Assembly: GCF_019856455.1 (NCBI RefSeq)
Contig: NZ_CP082205.1
Location: forward strand, 1,984,001 to 2,048,000
DNA: 64,000 nucleotides
Direction: 5' to 3'
Origin: Streptococcus suis
Lineage (GTDB): Bacteria; Bacillota; Bacilli; Lactobacillales; Streptococcaceae
Positions 18,609 through 30,020 of the stretch are shown one piece after another (within the stretch, counting starts at the first letter, position 1; every line of letters starts with the position of its first letter). Made by a program: the position numbers and the translations under genes. The notes beneath the pieces were generated by a model. The model did not search any database, was not told the DNA's origin, and worked only from the letters and a program-made list of their open reading frames with translations.

Positions 18609-18923
18609 TTAAATCTTTTCGCCGTCTTCTTTTTCTTTTGCGATTTGTTCTTTGATTTTCTTCTCTTCCTCTTCTGCCAAACGCTTCGCTTCTTCAGCAC
18701 GGCGACGAACTGCCTCACGTTTTGCTTCTGGATCTGGGTGGATAACCACATTGCCAGATTCAATTTCTTCCAAGGCACGAAGGGTTGATTTTACTGAAGT
18801 AAATTCTTGAGTTGGCTTTGCACCTGCTTCCAATTCATGGGCACGTTTTGCCTCAAGAATAACCAAGGAATACTTAGATGGTACCTTGTCCAACAAGGTA
18901 TCGATAGATGGTTTCAACATCAT
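18609..18923 (-). CDS. rpoZ: RNA polymerase omega subunit
   Basis: Omega helps assemble RNA polymerase. The first 65 residues ([30 protein letters not shown]) are the omega core; the last 40 are a Glu/Lys/Arg-rich tail. Either of the two adjacent ATG codons could be the start. It lies between gmk and priA in one transcription unit. Confidence 0.92.
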   Translation of the reverse strand: MMLKPSIDTLLDKVPSKYSLVILEAKRAHELEAGAKPTQEFTSVKSTLRALEEIESGNVVIHPDPEAKREAVRRRAEEAKRLAEEEEKKIKEQIAKEKEDGEKI

Positions 18924-18955
18924 AGTTCTATTCTCTACTTTCTGTTAAGGTTCTG

Positions 18956-19651
<696 letters not shown>

Positions 19652-19669
19652 CTATTTTTTCAAACAGAA

Positions 19670-19692
19670 AGAGGAGCTAGTCTAGCTCCCCC
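19670..19692 (-). terminator. rny terminator
   Basis: GGAGCTAG / CTAGCTCC with a one-base loop, followed by TCTTTC on the minus strand, lies just after the rny stop. Confidence 0.6.
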
Positions 19693-19696
19693 TGAC

Positions 19697-21310
19697 TTAT
19701 TTAGCAATATCTGTTGCTCTTGTTTCACGGATAACTGTGATTTTGATATTTCCTGGATAATCCAGATTATTTTCAATTTTCTCACGAACATCATGGGCCA
19801 AGATGGTAATCTGATCATCAGTAACCTTGTTAGGATGAACGATAATCCGAATTTCACGACCAGCCTGAATAGCATAGGATTGTTTAATCCCTTCAAAACT
19901 GTTAGCGATTTCTTCCAAGTCTTGCAGACGTTTGATGTAGGCTTCCATAGATTCACGACGCGAACCTGGACGAGCAGCGCTCAGAGCATCTGCCGCAGCC
20001 ACAATAACTGCAATAGTACTTGTCGCTTCTACATCGCCATGGTGACTAGCAATCGCATTGATAACAATTGGATTCTCTTTATATTTCTTAGCCAATTCTG
20101 TACCGATTTCAACGTGGCTTCCATCCACCTCACGGTCAATAGCTTTACCAACGTCATGTAGGAAACCAGCTCGCCGTGCCAAATTCACATTCTCGCCCAA
20201 TTCAGCAGCAAGTACACCTGCTAATTTAGCAACTTCGATTGAGTGTCGAAGAACATTTTGTCCATAAGAGGTACGGAAATGCAAACGTCCCATAATTTTA
20301 ATCAAGTCTGGATGAAGGTTTGGTGCCCCAACTTCATAAGCAGCAGCTTCCCCATACTCACGAATGCGATTATCCATCTCTACACGGTATTTCTCAACCA
20401 ACTCCTCAATACGAGCTGGATGAATACGACCATCTTGAAGCAAGGTCTCCATGGTCATACGGGCAATCTCACGGCGAATCGGGTCAAAACCTGATAGAAC
20501 AACCACTTCGGGTGTATCATCAATGATAACATCAATACCTGTGAGACTTTCAAAAGTACGAATATTTCGACCCTCACGTCCAATAATCCGTCCCTTCATC
20601 GCATCATCCGGTAAATGAACCGATGTAATCGTCTGCTCAGCTACATATTCACCTGAAATCCTTTGCATAGCCTGAGCCAACAAGTCCTTGGCCATCTTAT
20701 CCGAACGTTCTTTAACTTCACGTTCTGCATCTCGGATTTGAGTTGCAATTTCATGCGTTAACTTATCACGTGTATCGGTAAGGATGATTTCCTTCGCCTC
20801 TTCTTGACTGAGGGCCGCCACTCGTTCTAACTCCAAAGCTTTTTGTTCTTCGAGTTTTACAACTTCTTGTTCACGCTCATCAATGTGCTTAGCTTTATCG
20901 GTCAGACTTTGTTCCTTTTGTTCCAAAGTCTTTTCCTTGTTGGTCAAATTATCGTCTTTGCGGTCCAAACTGGTCGCCCGCTCTGTCAAGCGTGATTCGA
21001 TTTGCTTCAACTCTTGACGTTCTGACTTAAATTCTTCTGCAATTTCTTCTCGGTACTTACGAGCTTCTTCCTTAGCTTCCAAGAGTAATTCTTTTTTCAA
21101 GGTCTGGCGATCGCGCTCAGCTGTTTTTAGAATAACCTCAGCTTGCTCTTCTGCTCGACCACGAACATTACTAGCTTCTTGTTCTGCGTTTAAAAGTGTC
21201 AATTCTGCAGTTTCTTTTGCAGATTTCATCTTCAAAGAAATGGCAAAGTAGCCAATTACTAAACCAATGAGAGCAGAAACAAGTGTCACTACTACTGTAA
21301 TGATATTCAT
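19697..21310 (-). CDS. rny: Ribonuclease Y
   Basis: RNase Y is a membrane-bound endoribonuclease that starts mRNA decay. The 537-residue protein has one N-terminal membrane helix (about 1-25), a long charged coiled coil (about 30-200), a KH RNA-binding domain ([15 protein letters not shown]) and an HD domain with the metal site [13 protein letters not shown]. It stands alone, divergent from luxS. Confidence 0.95.
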   Translation of the reverse strand: MNIITVVVTLVSALIGLVIGYFAISLKMKSAKETAELTLLNAEQEASNVRGRAEEQAEVILKTAERDRQTLKKELLLEAKEEARKYREEIAEEFKSERQELKQIESRLTERATSLDRKDDNLTNKEKTLEQKEQSLTDKAKHIDEREQEVVKLEEQKALELERVAALSQEEAKEIILTDTRDKLTHEIATQIRDAEREVKERSDKMAKDLLAQAMQRISGEYVAEQTITSVHLPDDAMKGRIIGREGRNIRTFESLTGIDVIIDDTPEVVVLSGFDPIRREIARMTMETLLQDGRIHPARIEELVEKYRVEMDNRIREYGEAAAYEVGAPNLHPDLIKIMGRLHFRTSYGQNVLRHSIEVAKLAGVLAAELGENVNLARRAGFLHDVGKAIDREVDGSHVEIGTELAKKYKENPIVINAIASHHGDVEATSTIAVIVAAADALSAARPGSRRESMEAYIKRLQDLEEIANSFEGIKQSYAIQAGREIRIIVHPNKVTDDQITILAHDVREKIENNLDYPGNIKITVIRETRATDIAK

Positions 21311-21405
21311 ATTTCTACCTCTTTTTTATAATTCGATTTTCACAAAATCTGTATCTATTTTATCATAATTGAACCGATTTCACAATTCCAAATTGTCAAA
21401 TATGG

Positions 21406-21411
21406 TATAAT
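21406..21411 (+). promoter_or_regulatory. luxS promoter -10 (extended)
   Basis: TGGTATAAT, an extended -10, lies 27 bp before the luxS start; no good -35 is present at 17 bp. Confidence 0.5.
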
Positions 21412-21438
21412 AAATTCATCACTTATTTGGAGGAAACC

Positions 21439-21921
21439 ATGAAAAAAGAAGTCACTGTCGAAAGCTTCGAGCTAGACCACACTATTGTGAAAGCACCTTA
21501 CATCCGCTTAATTTCTGAAGAAGTCGGACCAAAAGGAGACATTATTACAAACTTTGATATTCGCCTTATCCAACCCAACGAAAATGCAATGGATACAGCT
21601 GGCCTACATACCATCGAGCATCTATTAGCTAAACTAATTCGCCAGCGCATCGATGGGCTAATTGACTGCTCTCCTTTCGGGTGTCGGACAGGTTTCCACA
21701 TGATTATGTGGGGAAAACAAGACTCTGAAAAGATTGCTCAAGTCATCAAGTCGAGTTTGGAAGAAATTGCAGAAGGCATCACTTGGGAGGATGTCCCTGG
21801 AACAACCATTGAATCATGCGGTAACTACAAAGACCACAGCCTTCATTCAGCTAAAGAATGGGCCAAACTAATCCTTTCTCAGGGAATCTCTACAGATGCC
21901 TTTGAAAGAAAACCAATCTAA
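21439..21921 (+). CDS. luxS: S-ribosylhomocysteine lyase LuxS
   Basis: LuxS splits S-ribosylhomocysteine into homocysteine and the AI-2 precursor DPD in the activated methyl cycle. The 160-residue protein has the metal site HTIEH (first two ligands) and the third ligand Cys in [21 protein letters not shown] before ATG 21439 fixes the start. A MITE-like repeat sits in its 3' untranslated region before the terminator. Confidence 0.96.
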   Translation: MKKEVTVESFELDHTIVKAPYIRLISEEVGPKGDIITNFDIRLIQPNENAMDTAGLHTIEHLLAKLIRQRIDGLIDCSPFGCRTGFHMIMWGKQDSEKIAQVIKSSLEEIAEGITWEDVPGTTIESCGNYKDHSLHSAKEWAKLILSQGISTDAFERKPI

Positions 21922-21967
21922 CAAAAAAACGGATACACCGCTCAGAACGTAGACAAACTCCTAAAAA

Positions 21968-22132
21968 TATAGTCGAATGAATTAACTTTCAGACAAGGAA
22001 CTGAGGCGCAGGTTGCTAGCACAGCCTAGTGGCTGTGCTAGGTTGGAGATATAACTTGCAAAGCAAGTCACTTCTGCAGAGTACGGCAACCCGAAAGCGA
22101 CGATGTATCAAAGCTAATTCAAATGACTGTAT
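21968..22132. repeat. Palindromic MITE-like repeat in the luxS 3' region (long version)
   Basis: The ends are imperfect inverted repeats (TATAGTCGAATGAATTAAC on the left, its near complement on the right). The 165-bp copy has an internal module (AGGTTGGAGATATAACTTGC and AAGCAAGTCAC) that also appears in the long repeats at 30021 and 36173. Related to 54379-54484. Confidence 0.7.
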
Positions 22133-22169
22133 AAAAAATTGAAGAAGTTTGCGAAAAATAACAAGTCAT

Positions 22170-22215
22170 TAAACTCTTAGAAACATTGATATTTCGGCGT
22201 TTCTGAGAGTTTTTT
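22170..22215 (+). terminator. luxS terminator
   Basis: AAACTCTTAGAAAC pairs with GTTTCTGAGAGTTT, followed by T6 on the plus strand. Confidence 0.75.
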
Positions 22216-22230
22216 ATTTTCAACATAAAG

Positions 22231-22279
22231 AAAAAAGATTGAAGAAAATTGTCCAAAATGAACTTTTTCTTCAATCTGA
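22231..22279 (-). terminator. mapZ terminator
   Basis: AGATTGAAGAAAA pairs with TTTTCTTCAATCT, followed by T6 on the minus strand, just downstream of mapZ. Confidence 0.75.
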
Positions 22280-22301
22280 AGCGGCTAAAACGCTTTTTTG
22301 T

Positions 22302-23738
22302 TTAATAATCCAAGGCATCAGAATGACCAGCACCATTGCCGACAAAGTAGCCTGTCTTACAATTTATAGAGAACAAGTAGGTCCCATCTGGTTTAAACAT
22401 ATTGTAGTAGCCATTGCCGTTGATAATATTAACTTTTTCCAAGATATATTGATTGCCTGTTATATACCCACGTTGTTGCGAGATAGTCACAATATTTTCA
22501 AGAATACCTGGATTGAAATTCCATGCTTCATTGTTTACATCATCAATCATCGCTTGATTATAAGGAACACGACTGCGGTCACGTTGCAAGACGACACCAG
22601 CTGGCACGGCAATACCAAAGTCGGTTGTTGAAGCGACTTCTGTTGTCGCTGGTACACCAGTAGATACAGTTTCATCAGCACCTTGGTTGCTTGTGACCGC
22701 AGCCTCACTTGCTGCCGTAGCCGAAGCGACTTCCTGTTGCGAACGACCAAAATTCACGACCGATGCCAATAGACTGTCAACCGCACTAATCCCTGTCGTT
22801 GTCGCAGAAAGAGATTCTCCTGATTTAACCGTCGCCGTTGTATCAATTTCACCATTAACAACGACTTCTTTATCAAACTGGCCATTAATGGCCTGAATGG
22901 CTGCAATGGCTTTTTCAAGATGATCATACTGTTCTTTAGCTTTGGTATAACTGTCCGAATTCTTATCCAATTTTTCCAACAGCACTTTCAATTCTGCTAA
23001 TTTACCAAACTCTGAATTTTTTAGCTTGGTCAAACTACTATCCGTAAAGAAACTATTATAGAGCTGTTCAAAAGCGGTCACATTCGCATCTGTCGAACTT
23101 GATGCTGTCGATGACGTCTGGCTTGTACTTGTTGAACTGGAAGAAGTCGCAGTATTCGATTTGTTAACCGAATTCATCCAAACCAGCGCCGTCGCCATTA
23201 CACCAATCATTGAAAGCCCTACTGCTGACCAGAAGTAAAATTTCTTTTTCTGATCCCTATCTGCGCCCTCACTATGGTCCAAGTCTTCGGCTTCATCTTC
23301 TTCCAATTCTAAACTAGAATCATCTGCCACTGAAGATAACCCCTCCATTGCTACGGTACTTGCAATCACTGTTTCTTCCAAGTTTTCCATCGGAGTTACC
23401 GAAAGTTCTTCTACAATAGGAGCAATCTCCTCACTAACTTCCGTAAGAGAAGACTCATTTGCTTCTACCTCTTCCGCGCTTTCATGTCCTTGATTTTTTT
23501 CCTCATCAGCCACCTCAACTAAAGGAAGAGGATTGATTTTGGTTTCAAATTTTTGAGATTCAATTTCTGCGCGGTGCTGCTTGATATAACGATCCAAGAG
23601 ACCATCATCTTCTGTCACACCCGCTTCAATCTCCTTATGTTTTTTGACTGCTTCTTCGATTGTTAAATCTTTCGCCACTTCAAAATCTAAAACTTTCTCC
23701 TCATCCAAAGGAAGATGATGACTATTTTTTTCTACCAC
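22302..23738 (-). CDS. mapZ: Mid-cell-anchored protein MapZ (LocZ)
   Basis: MapZ is a streptococcal protein that marks the division site ahead of FtsZ. The 478-residue protein has an acidic cytoplasmic region with a conserved start (about 1-60: LDEEKVLDFEVAKDLTIEEA), one membrane helix at about 168-188 (FYFWSAVGLSMIGVMATAL), a Ser/Thr-rich linker, and an extracellular C-terminal domain thought to bind peptidoglycan. Start is GTG with AGGAGG 6 bp upstream. The neighbours rlmL, rnpB and gpsB match the pneumococcal mapZ locus. It is a known StkP substrate in pneumococcus. Confidence 0.85.
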   Translation of the reverse strand: MVEKNSHHLPLDEEKVLDFEVAKDLTIEEAVKKHKEIEAGVTEDDGLLDRYIKQHRAEIESQKFETKINPLPLVEVADEEKNQGHESAEEVEANESSLTEVSEEIAPIVEELSVTPMENLEETVIASTVAMEGLSSVADDSSLELEEDEAEDLDHSEGADRDQKKKFYFWSAVGLSMIGVMATALVWMNSVNKSNTATSSSSTSTSQTSSTASSSTDANVTAFEQLYNSFFTDSSLTKLKNSEFGKLAELKVLLEKLDKNSDSYTKAKEQYDHLEKAIAAIQAINGQFDKEVVVNGEIDTTATVKSGESLSATTTGISAVDSLLASVVNFGRSQQEVASATAASEAAVTSNQGADETVSTGVPATTEVASTTDFGIAVPAGVVLQRDRSRVPYNQAMIDDVNNEAWNFNPGILENIVTISQQRGYITGNQYILEKVNIINGNGYYNMFKPDGTYLFSINCKTGYFVGNGAGHSDALDY

Positions 23739-23747
23739 GATGTCCTC

Positions 23748-24905
23748 CTATCCTTGCACTTGACGTTTCACTCGTTGACCAAAAAATTGATAAAGATCCA
23801 CTTTTAGGGTCCCATTATATAGTTTGCGTTTCTTATCCGCTTGCTGTCCAAAACGGGTTTCAAACAACTCATCACTAGTTAGAATAAACTTAGACCATGT
23901 TTTGAGTGGTTCAAAAGTCTCCCCCATTTCTCGATACAAGGTAACAATGGCTTCATCATCCAACAAACGTTCTCCGTAAGGTGGATTAGAAATAATGACA
24001 CCATTAATTTTATCTGTACGCAAGTCTTGCACACGCATTTGCTTGAAAACAATATCCTGCTCAACTCCTGCCGCCAATGCATTCTTCTTCGCAATTTCAA
24101 TCATACGAGCATCAATATCTGATCCAGCAATATCTAATACCAAATCTGTTTTGATAGAAGCTTGCGCTTCTTTGCGTAATGCAGCCACCAATTGTTCCTC
24201 AACCCACGGCCATTCCTCAAATGCAAAACTTCTCTTCAAACCTGGAGCTATATTTTTGGCCAACATAGCTGCCTCAATACAGAAAGTTCCCGAGCCGCAA
24301 GTAGGGTCAATAAGCGGTTTATCTGGATACCAATTCGATAATTGCAAAATAGCAGCTGCCATATTTTCTTTGATTGGTGCGCCACCTTTTTCCACCCGAT
24401 AACCACGTTTGAACAAACTAGAACCTGTCGTATCAATCATGACTGTCGCCACATCTTTCAAAATCGACACTTCAATTTTAAACTCTGCCCCCATCTCTTG
24501 TAAGGGAACCCCTTCGGGACGAGAGAAGTGTTTCTGCAGTTTCTTTACAACTGCTTTCTTAGAAATAGCCTGCACACTTGGTTCATTATGCAATTTCGAT
24601 TTGACACATTTGGCCTTGGAAATAGGGAACTTGCAGCCCAGAGGCAAGTAATTTTCCCAGTCCAAGTTAAAAACTCCTTGGAACAACTCTTCAAAAGTCT
24701 TTGCTGGAAATTGTCCAACAATGATTTTAATTCTATCTGCTGAACGCAGCCAGATATTGGTTTCGATAATGGATTTTACATCTCCTTGGAATCGAACACG
24801 GCCATTTTCCACTTGACATTCATAACCGAGATTACGAATTTCTCGACCCACAACCGCTTCCAGACCTGCTGCTGCCGTTGCAATCAACTCAAATTGTTTT
24901 TTCAT
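23748..24905 (-). CDS. rlmL: 23S rRNA (guanine-N2) methyltransferase RlmL-like (YpsC)
   Basis: The 385-residue protein has a THUMP RNA-binding domain (about 50-160), then a class I SAM methyltransferase domain with DPTCGSGTFCIEAAML and the N6/N2 guanine methylase motif NPPYGER. E. coli RlmL methylates G2445 of 23S rRNA. The gene lies 9 bp before mapZ in the same direction, so they are co-transcribed, and just downstream of the RNase P RNA gene. Confidence 0.85.
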   Translation of the reverse strand: MKKQFELIATAAAGLEAVVGREIRNLGYECQVENGRVRFQGDVKSIIETNIWLRSADRIKIIVGQFPAKTFEELFQGVFNLDWENYLPLGCKFPISKAKCVKSKLHNEPSVQAISKKAVVKKLQKHFSRPEGVPLQEMGAEFKIEVSILKDVATVMIDTTGSSLFKRGYRVEKGGAPIKENMAAAILQLSNWYPDKPLIDPTCGSGTFCIEAAMLAKNIAPGLKRSFAFEEWPWVEEQLVAALRKEAQASIKTDLVLDIAGSDIDARMIEIAKKNALAAGVEQDIVFKQMRVQDLRTDKINGVIISNPPYGERLLDDEAIVTLYREMGETFEPLKTWSKFILTSDELFETRFGQQADKKRKLYNGTLKVDLYQFFGQRVKRQVQG

Positions 24906-24924
24906 TTTTTTCCTCTACAATAAA

Positions 24925-24941
24925 AGCTAGCAGAGCTAGCT
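24925..24941 (-). terminator. rnpB terminator
   Basis: AGCTAGC / GCTAGCT with a 3-nt loop is followed by TTTTATTG on the minus strand, directly after the RNase P RNA. Confidence 0.75.
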
Positions 24942-24946
24942 ACCTA

Positions 24947-25330
24947 TTTTATGCAATTTTCTGTAAGCCATGTTTTGTTCCGGTGGTACTAGGTTCTACC
25001 ACCTTCGATAACCATCTGTCTACTGTTCTAAACAGTCAGGATTTCTGTTCATTTCCATTCATCCCATGCCCCGACCAAAGTTTGGGTTGCTAGCTTGAGG
25101 GGTTTACCGCGTTCCATTTTTTACGTTTCCATAAAAACTTCGTCACTGTGGCACTTTCAGATCTACTCTGGCATATCAAAAGACTTAGCCATTTTGACCG
25201 CCGTAACGCCCAAGGGCGTCCCTAGGCTTATTGATTCGCCTAGCACAAACACTACTGGCATCTCAGCCAGTGCTAGCATGGACTTTCCTCATGGTAGAAA
25301 ACTACCACGCGATTATCCAAAAATTGCACC
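24947..25330 (-). ncRNA. rnpB: RNase P RNA, Bacillus (type B) class
   Basis: The catalytic RNA of RNase P, which trims tRNA 5' leaders. The 5' end GTGCAATTTTT pairs with the 3' end AAAATTGCAT (helix P1), and the conserved GAGGAAAGTCCATGCTAGCAC core and the universal late segment near GGTAGAACCT are present. Length (about 380 nt) and position between gpsB and rlmL agree with streptococci. Exact ends are approximate. The stretch 25331-25466 holds its promoter region and a perfect 10-bp hairpin (CACAAATACA / TGTATTTGTG, 25391-25413) without a T tract. Confidence 0.93.
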
Positions 25331-25466
25331 TTAATATCTTAGAACTTGTATCTACAAAGCAAGCCACTTTAAATCAAGGAATATCTCTGACACAAATACA
25401 GAATGTATTTGTGCACAAGAAAATTACTGCGAATAAAGTGTCAGTTTAGGTGTACAATTTTCTATT

Positions 25467-25802
25467 CTATTCTTGACCCTGAACGATTTGTTTTCCAAAT
25501 ACTTCTTTCTCCAGACGGTTCAGACGTCGGAGAATATCAAAGTTTGTCGCTGAAGATGGACGTTCTGTACGCAATACGTCGTTCGATTCTTCAGTAGGAA
25601 GAGTTGCTTTGGGAGAATTTGCTGCCTGCGCTTTCAATCGAGCAATTTCGCCTTTTAATTCCTTGATAATCGCTTCATAAGCATCATAGTCTTTCATAAT
25701 ATCGTCAAGAAAATCGTTCACTTCATCTTGATCATAGCCACGAAAACCAATTTTAAAATCTTGCTCGAAAATATCTTTTGTCGTAAATTTAATACTTGCC
25801 AT
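25467..25802 (-). CDS. gpsB: Cell division protein GpsB
   Basis: GpsB is a DivIVA-like coiled-coil adaptor that links septal and peripheral wall synthesis and is needed for full StkP activity in pneumococcus. The 111-residue protein has the DivIVA N-terminal lipid-interacting domain (KDIFEQDFKIGFRGYDQDEVNDFLDDI) and a short C-terminal helix. It is upstream of rnpB, as in other streptococci. Confidence 0.93.
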   Translation of the reverse strand: MASIKFTTKDIFEQDFKIGFRGYDQDEVNDFLDDIMKDYDAYEAIIKELKGEIARLKAQAANSPKATLPTEESNDVLRTERPSSATNFDILRRLNRLEKEVFGKQIVQGQE

Positions 25803-25868
25803 CTCTCTCTCCCTAATCTAAAACGTCACTACTATTATATTAAAAAAATAGGGAAAAATCAAGTCAAA

Positions 25869-26408
25869 TCACTCAGAATTTGAAAAATTTTCAGCCTCCT
25901 CATTCAATTCTTCAAAGGTAAGCGTTTTTCTATTATATCCTTCTTTCTTTAAGACCATGTGATATAAATATTTCAAATTGGTTTCATTTTCAGAATCGTA
26001 AAATAAATAACAACCTGCCGTATTATCCAGTAAAAACTGGTTATAGTCTCTAAATTGCCCTGGGTTTTCATAGCGTGGATAAGCATACTTTACAAAATCA
26101 ACCTGCTTAAACCGTGCTAACTTTGCTTGGTTAGCCTCATTCCACTGTTCGCCATGATTTTCAAATGGAAATATTGTTGCAATACTCAGTTGATACCCCT
26201 CGGCTCGTAAATCTTCTAAGACTTCTAAGGACCAGTATTCAAAACCCAATTGACCTGTCAGTATAAACCAACTAACACCCTCTTCTAAAAAACGAATAAA
26301 ATTCCTACGAATTGCAGATTTAATAATGTGCAGTCGAGGATCTTTTTCTGAAAAAATTCCCAGGTCTGTATGTCTATAACCTGTTACCAAAAGGCTCTTA
26401 GTATCCAT
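25869..26408 (-). CDS. ypsA: YpsA-like protein (DUF1273, SLOG superfamily)
   Basis: This 179-residue protein matches the YpsA/DUF1273 family, a SLOG-type nucleotide-binding fold implicated in cell division in Bacillus. The glycine-rich motif of the fold is seen in [10 protein letters not shown] near the start and in [12 protein letters not shown]. It lies between gpsB and recU, divergent from recU; this neighbourhood is conserved in Firmicutes. Biochemical function is unknown. Confidence 0.75.
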   Translation of the reverse strand: MDTKSLLVTGYRHTDLGIFSEKDPRLHIIKSAIRRNFIRFLEEGVSWFILTGQLGFEYWSLEVLEDLRAEGYQLSIATIFPFENHGEQWNEANQAKLARFKQVDFVKYAYPRYENPGQFRDYNQFLLDNTAGCYLFYDSENETNLKYLYHMVLKKEGYNRKTLTFEELNEEAENFSNSE

Positions 26409-26473
26409 TTCTTGTACTCTTTTCGCTAATTATGGTATAATATGCTGATATTATTTTATCAAGAAGGAGTTCT

Positions 26474-27091
26474 ATGGTCAATTATCCTCATAAGGTGTCA
26501 AAAAAAATCAATAGAACCAGTCCTATTTCATCCCAGCGAGTAAACTTTGCTAATCGCGGAATGTCTTTTGAGGCCGCTATCAACGATAGCAATCAATATT
26601 ACCTTGCGCACGATATTGCTGTCATTAACAAGAAGCCAACTCCCGTGCAAATTGTAAAAGTTGATTACCCCAAACGGAGCCGTGCTAAGATTGTCGAAGC
26701 ATACTTTCGACAGGCATCTACCACAGACTACTCTGGTGTTTTTAAAAGACATTATATTGATTTTGAAGCGAAAGAGACACGCCAAAAAGCATCCATGCCC
26801 ATGAAAAATTTTCATGCGCATCAGATCGAACACATGAAACAGGTTGTTAAACAAGGTGGCATTTGTTTTGTCCTTCTTCACTTTTCAACATTAAAAGAAA
26901 CCTATCTCTTGCCAGCCACTCATTTGATCGAATTTTATCAAGTAGACATGGGTAGTAAGTCGATGCCTCTAACCTTTATTCGACAATACGGCTTTGAGAT
27001 TCAAATGGGGCGTTTCCCCAGCATCCCATATCTGGAAATCGTTGAAAAAAATCTATTAGGTGGTGAATCTTTTGAAAACTACAACAATTAA
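26474..27091 (+). CDS. recU: Holliday junction resolvase RecU
   Basis: RecU cuts four-way junctions in recombination and chromosome segregation. The 205-residue protein has the N-terminal [14 protein letters not shown] motif (here [17 protein letters not shown]) and the PD-(D/E)xK nuclease core ([19 protein letters not shown]). AAGAAGGAG lies before the ATG, and TATAAT near 26434 gives a promoter. Its 3' end overlaps pbp1A by about 20 bp. Confidence 0.93.
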   Translation: MVNYPHKVSKKINRTSPISSQRVNFANRGMSFEAAINDSNQYYLAHDIAVINKKPTPVQIVKVDYPKRSRAKIVEAYFRQASTTDYSGVFKRHYIDFEAKETRQKASMPMKNFHAHQIEHMKQVVKQGGICFVLLHFSTLKETYLLPATHLIEFYQVDMGSKSMPLTFIRQYGFEIQMGRFPSIPYLEIVEKNLLGGESFENYNN

Positions 27092-29246
27092 AAAAGCTCT
27101 TCTAATCACTGCAAATATTTTACTGGCGGGGGCTATCATTGCCTGCCTGGCCGGAGCTGCATTGGTTGTTTACTACATCCAAAGCGCTCCAGAATTGACA
27201 GAAGAATCTTTGACAGCAACTGTGTCAAGTAAAATTTACGATAAGAACGGAAATCTTATTGCAGATTTAGGAGCAGAAAAACGTTCGAGTGCCAAGACTG
27301 AAGAAATTCCAACAGACTTGGTAAATGCGATTGTCGCAATCGAAGACCAACGCTTCTTCAATCATAGAGGGGTTGACGTTATTCGTATTGCGGGTTCCCT
27401 GATTAATAACTTGAGCGGAGGACGTTTGCAGGGTGGCTCGACACTTGACCAACAGCTTATCAAGCTGACTTATTTCTCGACATCCGTAGAAGATCAAAAT
27501 CTAAAACGGAAAATTCAAGAGGCTTGGCTGGCTACTCAATTGGAACGCCGCAATACCAAACAAGAGATTTTGACCTACTACATCAACAAGGTGTATATGT
27601 CAAATGGTAATTACGGTATGAAGACTGCTGCTCTTGCTTTTTATGGAAAAGAGTTAAAAGATTTGACTCTTCCTCAATTAGCTCTTTTAGCAGGAATGCC
27701 CCAAGCGCCAAACCAATATGATCCTTATACCAATCCAGAAGATGCAAAAGAACGTCGCGATTTGGTATTGGCTGAGATGCTGGAAGAAAAGTACATTGAT
27801 AATACCCAGTATGAACAAGCTGTTCTAACACCTGTAACAGATGGTTTGCAACCACTATCTACTGCAGCTGCTTATCCTGCTTATATGGACAACTATCTGA
27901 AACAAGTCGTTGAAGAAGTTGAAGCAAAAACAGGTTACAACTTGCTGACAACAGGGATGGATGTCTATACGAACGTCGATCCTGCCGCCCAGCAGCAACT
28001 TTGGAATATCTACAATACAGATATGTATGTCAGCTATCCAGATGATTTATTACAGGTAGCTTCAACGGTTGTGGATGTTTCTAATGGTAAAGTCGTTGCG
28101 CAATTAGGTGGTCGTAAACAGGAGACAAACGTCTCGTTTGGTACCAACCAAGCCGTTGAAACCAACCGCGACTTTGGTTCTACAATGAAGCCAATCACAG
28201 ACTATGCTCCTGCTTTTGAAAACGGCATTTATACATCTACAGCAGATTTAATCTTAGACGGTCCTTATAACTATCCTGGTACAACAACTCCTGTCAATAA
28301 CTGGGATAAACAATACTATGGCAATATCTCTGTTAAGACTGCTATTCAGTATTCTCGAAATGTTACAGCCGTTAAAGCATTGGAAGCTACAGGCTTAGAA
28401 AATGCCTTGAAATTTTTGAATAGCGTTGGTATCGCTTACCCTGATATTCATTACTCTAATGCTATTTCAAGTAATACATCCGATACTAGCAGTAAGTATG
28501 GAGCAAGTAGTGAAAAAATGGCTGCTGCCTACGCTGCTTTTGCCAATGGTGGTACTTACTACGCTCCACAGTATGTCAATAAAATTGTCTTTAGTGATGG
28601 AACAGTAACAGAATATGCTCCTAAAGGGACCAAAGTCATGTCTGCCGAAACAGCCTACATGATGACCGATATGATGAAGGCTGTTATGTCTTACGGTTAT
28701 GGATTAAACGCTTCTGTTAGTGGAGTTCCTATGGCAGGTAAAACAGGTACATCAAACTATACCGATAGCGAAACAGATACTATTCTAGCTTCAATTCCAG
28801 AAGCAAATTATAGCTACATGGTCGTTCCTGATGAAAACTTCGTTGGATATTCTAGTCAGTATGCAATGGCTGTTTGGACCGGATACACCAATCGTATGAC
28901 TCCTATCCTTGATAACAGCATGCGAATTGCAACAGATGTCTACCACAATATGATGCTCTTTATGCATTCGGACTATACAGCTACCGATTGGGAGATGCCA
29001 AGCGGACTCGTACGTTACGGTTCCAACTACTATCTCAGAGGTAGTCGCTCACTATCCAATGCTTATAACACGTACACTAGCTCTAGTACAAGTTCTTCTA
29101 GTTCGACTGAAACTAGTGAAACGACCGAAGCGACGACAACATCAAGCGAAACATCATCTGGAACTTCCACCGAGACTGCAACTTCTTCAACTGAAACTGC
29201 AACAACAGGAAACAATCCTGCGACGGGACAGACAGATGGTCAATAA
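27072..29246 (+). CDS. pbp1A: Class A penicillin-binding protein 1A
   Basis: A bifunctional peptidoglycan synthase: a short cytoplasmic end, a membrane helix (about 5-32), a glycosyltransferase GT51 domain ([12 protein letters not shown] with catalytic Glu; [12 protein letters not shown]), then a transpeptidase with SxxK in STMKP, SRN and KTGT, and a Ser/Thr-rich tail. I prefer TTG at 27072 because AGGTGGTG is about 6 bp upstream; GTG at 27060 is possible. The operon with recU and the downstream terminator match other streptococci. Substitutions near the active-site motifs in this enzyme contribute to beta-lactam resistance, but I cannot judge resistance from this sequence. Confidence 0.92.
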   Translation: MKTTTIKKALLITANILLAGAIIACLAGAALVVYYIQSAPELTEESLTATVSSKIYDKNGNLIADLGAEKRSSAKTEEIPTDLVNAIVAIEDQRFFNHRGVDVIRIAGSLINNLSGGRLQGGSTLDQQLIKLTYFSTSVEDQNLKRKIQEAWLATQLERRNTKQEILTYYINKVYMSNGNYGMKTAALAFYGKELKDLTLPQLALLAGMPQAPNQYDPYTNPEDAKERRDLVLAEMLEEKYIDNTQYEQAVLTPVTDGLQPLSTAAAYPAYMDNYLKQVVEEVEAKTGYNLLTTGMDVYTNVDPAAQQQLWNIYNTDMYVSYPDDLLQVASTVVDVSNGKVVAQLGGRKQETNVSFGTNQAVETNRDFGSTMKPITDYAPAFENGIYTSTADLILDGPYNYPGTTTPVNNWDKQYYGNISVKTAIQYSRNVTAVKALEATGLENALKFLNSVGIAYPDIHYSNAISSNTSDTSSKYGASSEKMAAAYAAFANGGTYYAPQYVNKIVFSDGTVTEYAPKGTKVMSAETAYMMTDMMKAVMSYGYGLNASVSGVPMAGKTGTSNYTDSETDTILASIPEANYSYMVVPDENFVGYSSQYAMAVWTGYTNRMTPILDNSMRIATDVYHNMMLFMHSDYTATDWEMPSGLVRYGSNYYLRGSRSLSNAYNTYTSSSTSSSSSTETSETTEATTTSSETSSGTSTETATSSTETATTGNNPATGQTDGQ

Positions 29247-29253
29247 GAAAATT

Positions 29254-29269
29254 CCCAGACTCTTCTGGG
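29254..29269 (+). terminator. pbp1A terminator
   Basis: CCCAGA / TCTGGG with a 4-nt loop is followed by TTTTTC. Confidence 0.75.
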
Positions 29270-29304
29270 TTTTTCTTTTGCTTAAATTATGATAAGATAA
29301 GATT

Positions 29305-30018
29305 ATGAAACCTGAAGTATTTTATAAAACCTTGGCAGACCAAGGTATTCAATTAACCGACCAACAAAAACACCAATTTCATCGCTATTTCCAACTATTA
29401 GTGGAATGGAATGAAAAAATCAATCTGACAGCTATTACCGAGGAAAGCGAAGTCTATCTAAAGCATTTCTACGATTCTATCGCTCCAATCCTGCGAGGCC
29501 ATGTTCAGAACGAAGCTCTTCGGCTTTTAGATATTGGAGCTGGAGCTGGATTTCCTAGCCTACCTATGAAGATCATCTTTCCGCAACTAGATGTTACCAT
29601 CATTGATTCTCTTAATAAACGAATTAACTTTTTACATTTGCTTGCCAAAGAACTAGAGCTCGAAGGTGTTCATTTCTATCATGGTCGTGCAGAAGACTTT
29701 GCACAAGATAAGAACTTCCGTGCACAATTTGACCTTGTCACAGCACGCGCAGTTGCCCGCATGCAGATTCTTTCTGAATTGACTATTCCTTATTTGAAGC
29801 TCAACGGAAAATTAATCGCACTCAAGGCGTCCAGCGCAGAAGATGAATTGACCCAGGCAAAAAACGCACTCAATCTCCTCTTCGCAAAAGTCATCGAAAA
29901 CCACGACTATACTCTTCCAAATGGCGACCCTCGAACATTGACCATCGTCGAAAAGAAAAAGGAAACTCCAAATAAGTTTCCACGCAAAGCTGGTATGCCA
30001 AATAAAAGACCCCTTTAA
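29305..30018 (+). CDS. rsmG: 16S rRNA m7G527 methyltransferase RsmG
   Basis: RsmG (GidB) methylates G527 of 16S rRNA; its loss gives low-level streptomycin resistance in other bacteria. The 237-residue protein has the SAM motif [17 protein letters not shown] and the family C-terminus [20 protein letters not shown]. The start matches relatives, yet there is no Shine-Dalgarno sequence; TATGAT lies about 11 bp upstream, so a leaderless transcript is possible. Confidence 0.94.
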   Translation: MKPEVFYKTLADQGIQLTDQQKHQFHRYFQLLVEWNEKINLTAITEESEVYLKHFYDSIAPILRGHVQNEALRLLDIGAGAGFPSLPMKIIFPQLDVTIIDSLNKRINFLHLLAKELELEGVHFYHGRAEDFAQDKNFRAQFDLVTARAVARMQILSELTIPYLKLNGKLIALKASSAEDELTQAKNALNLLFAKVIENHDYTLPNGDPRTLTIVEKKKETPNKFPRKAGMPNKRPL

Positions 30019-30020
30019 AC

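Noticed and set aside
18558..18788. Plus-strand and minus-strand open frames overlapping rpoZ
   Set aside because: They are other-frame shadows of rpoZ with its Glu/Lys-rich tail.
25391..25413. Perfect hairpin between gpsB and rnpB as a terminator
   Set aside because: No T tract follows on either strand; left as an unexplained hairpin in the rnpB entry.
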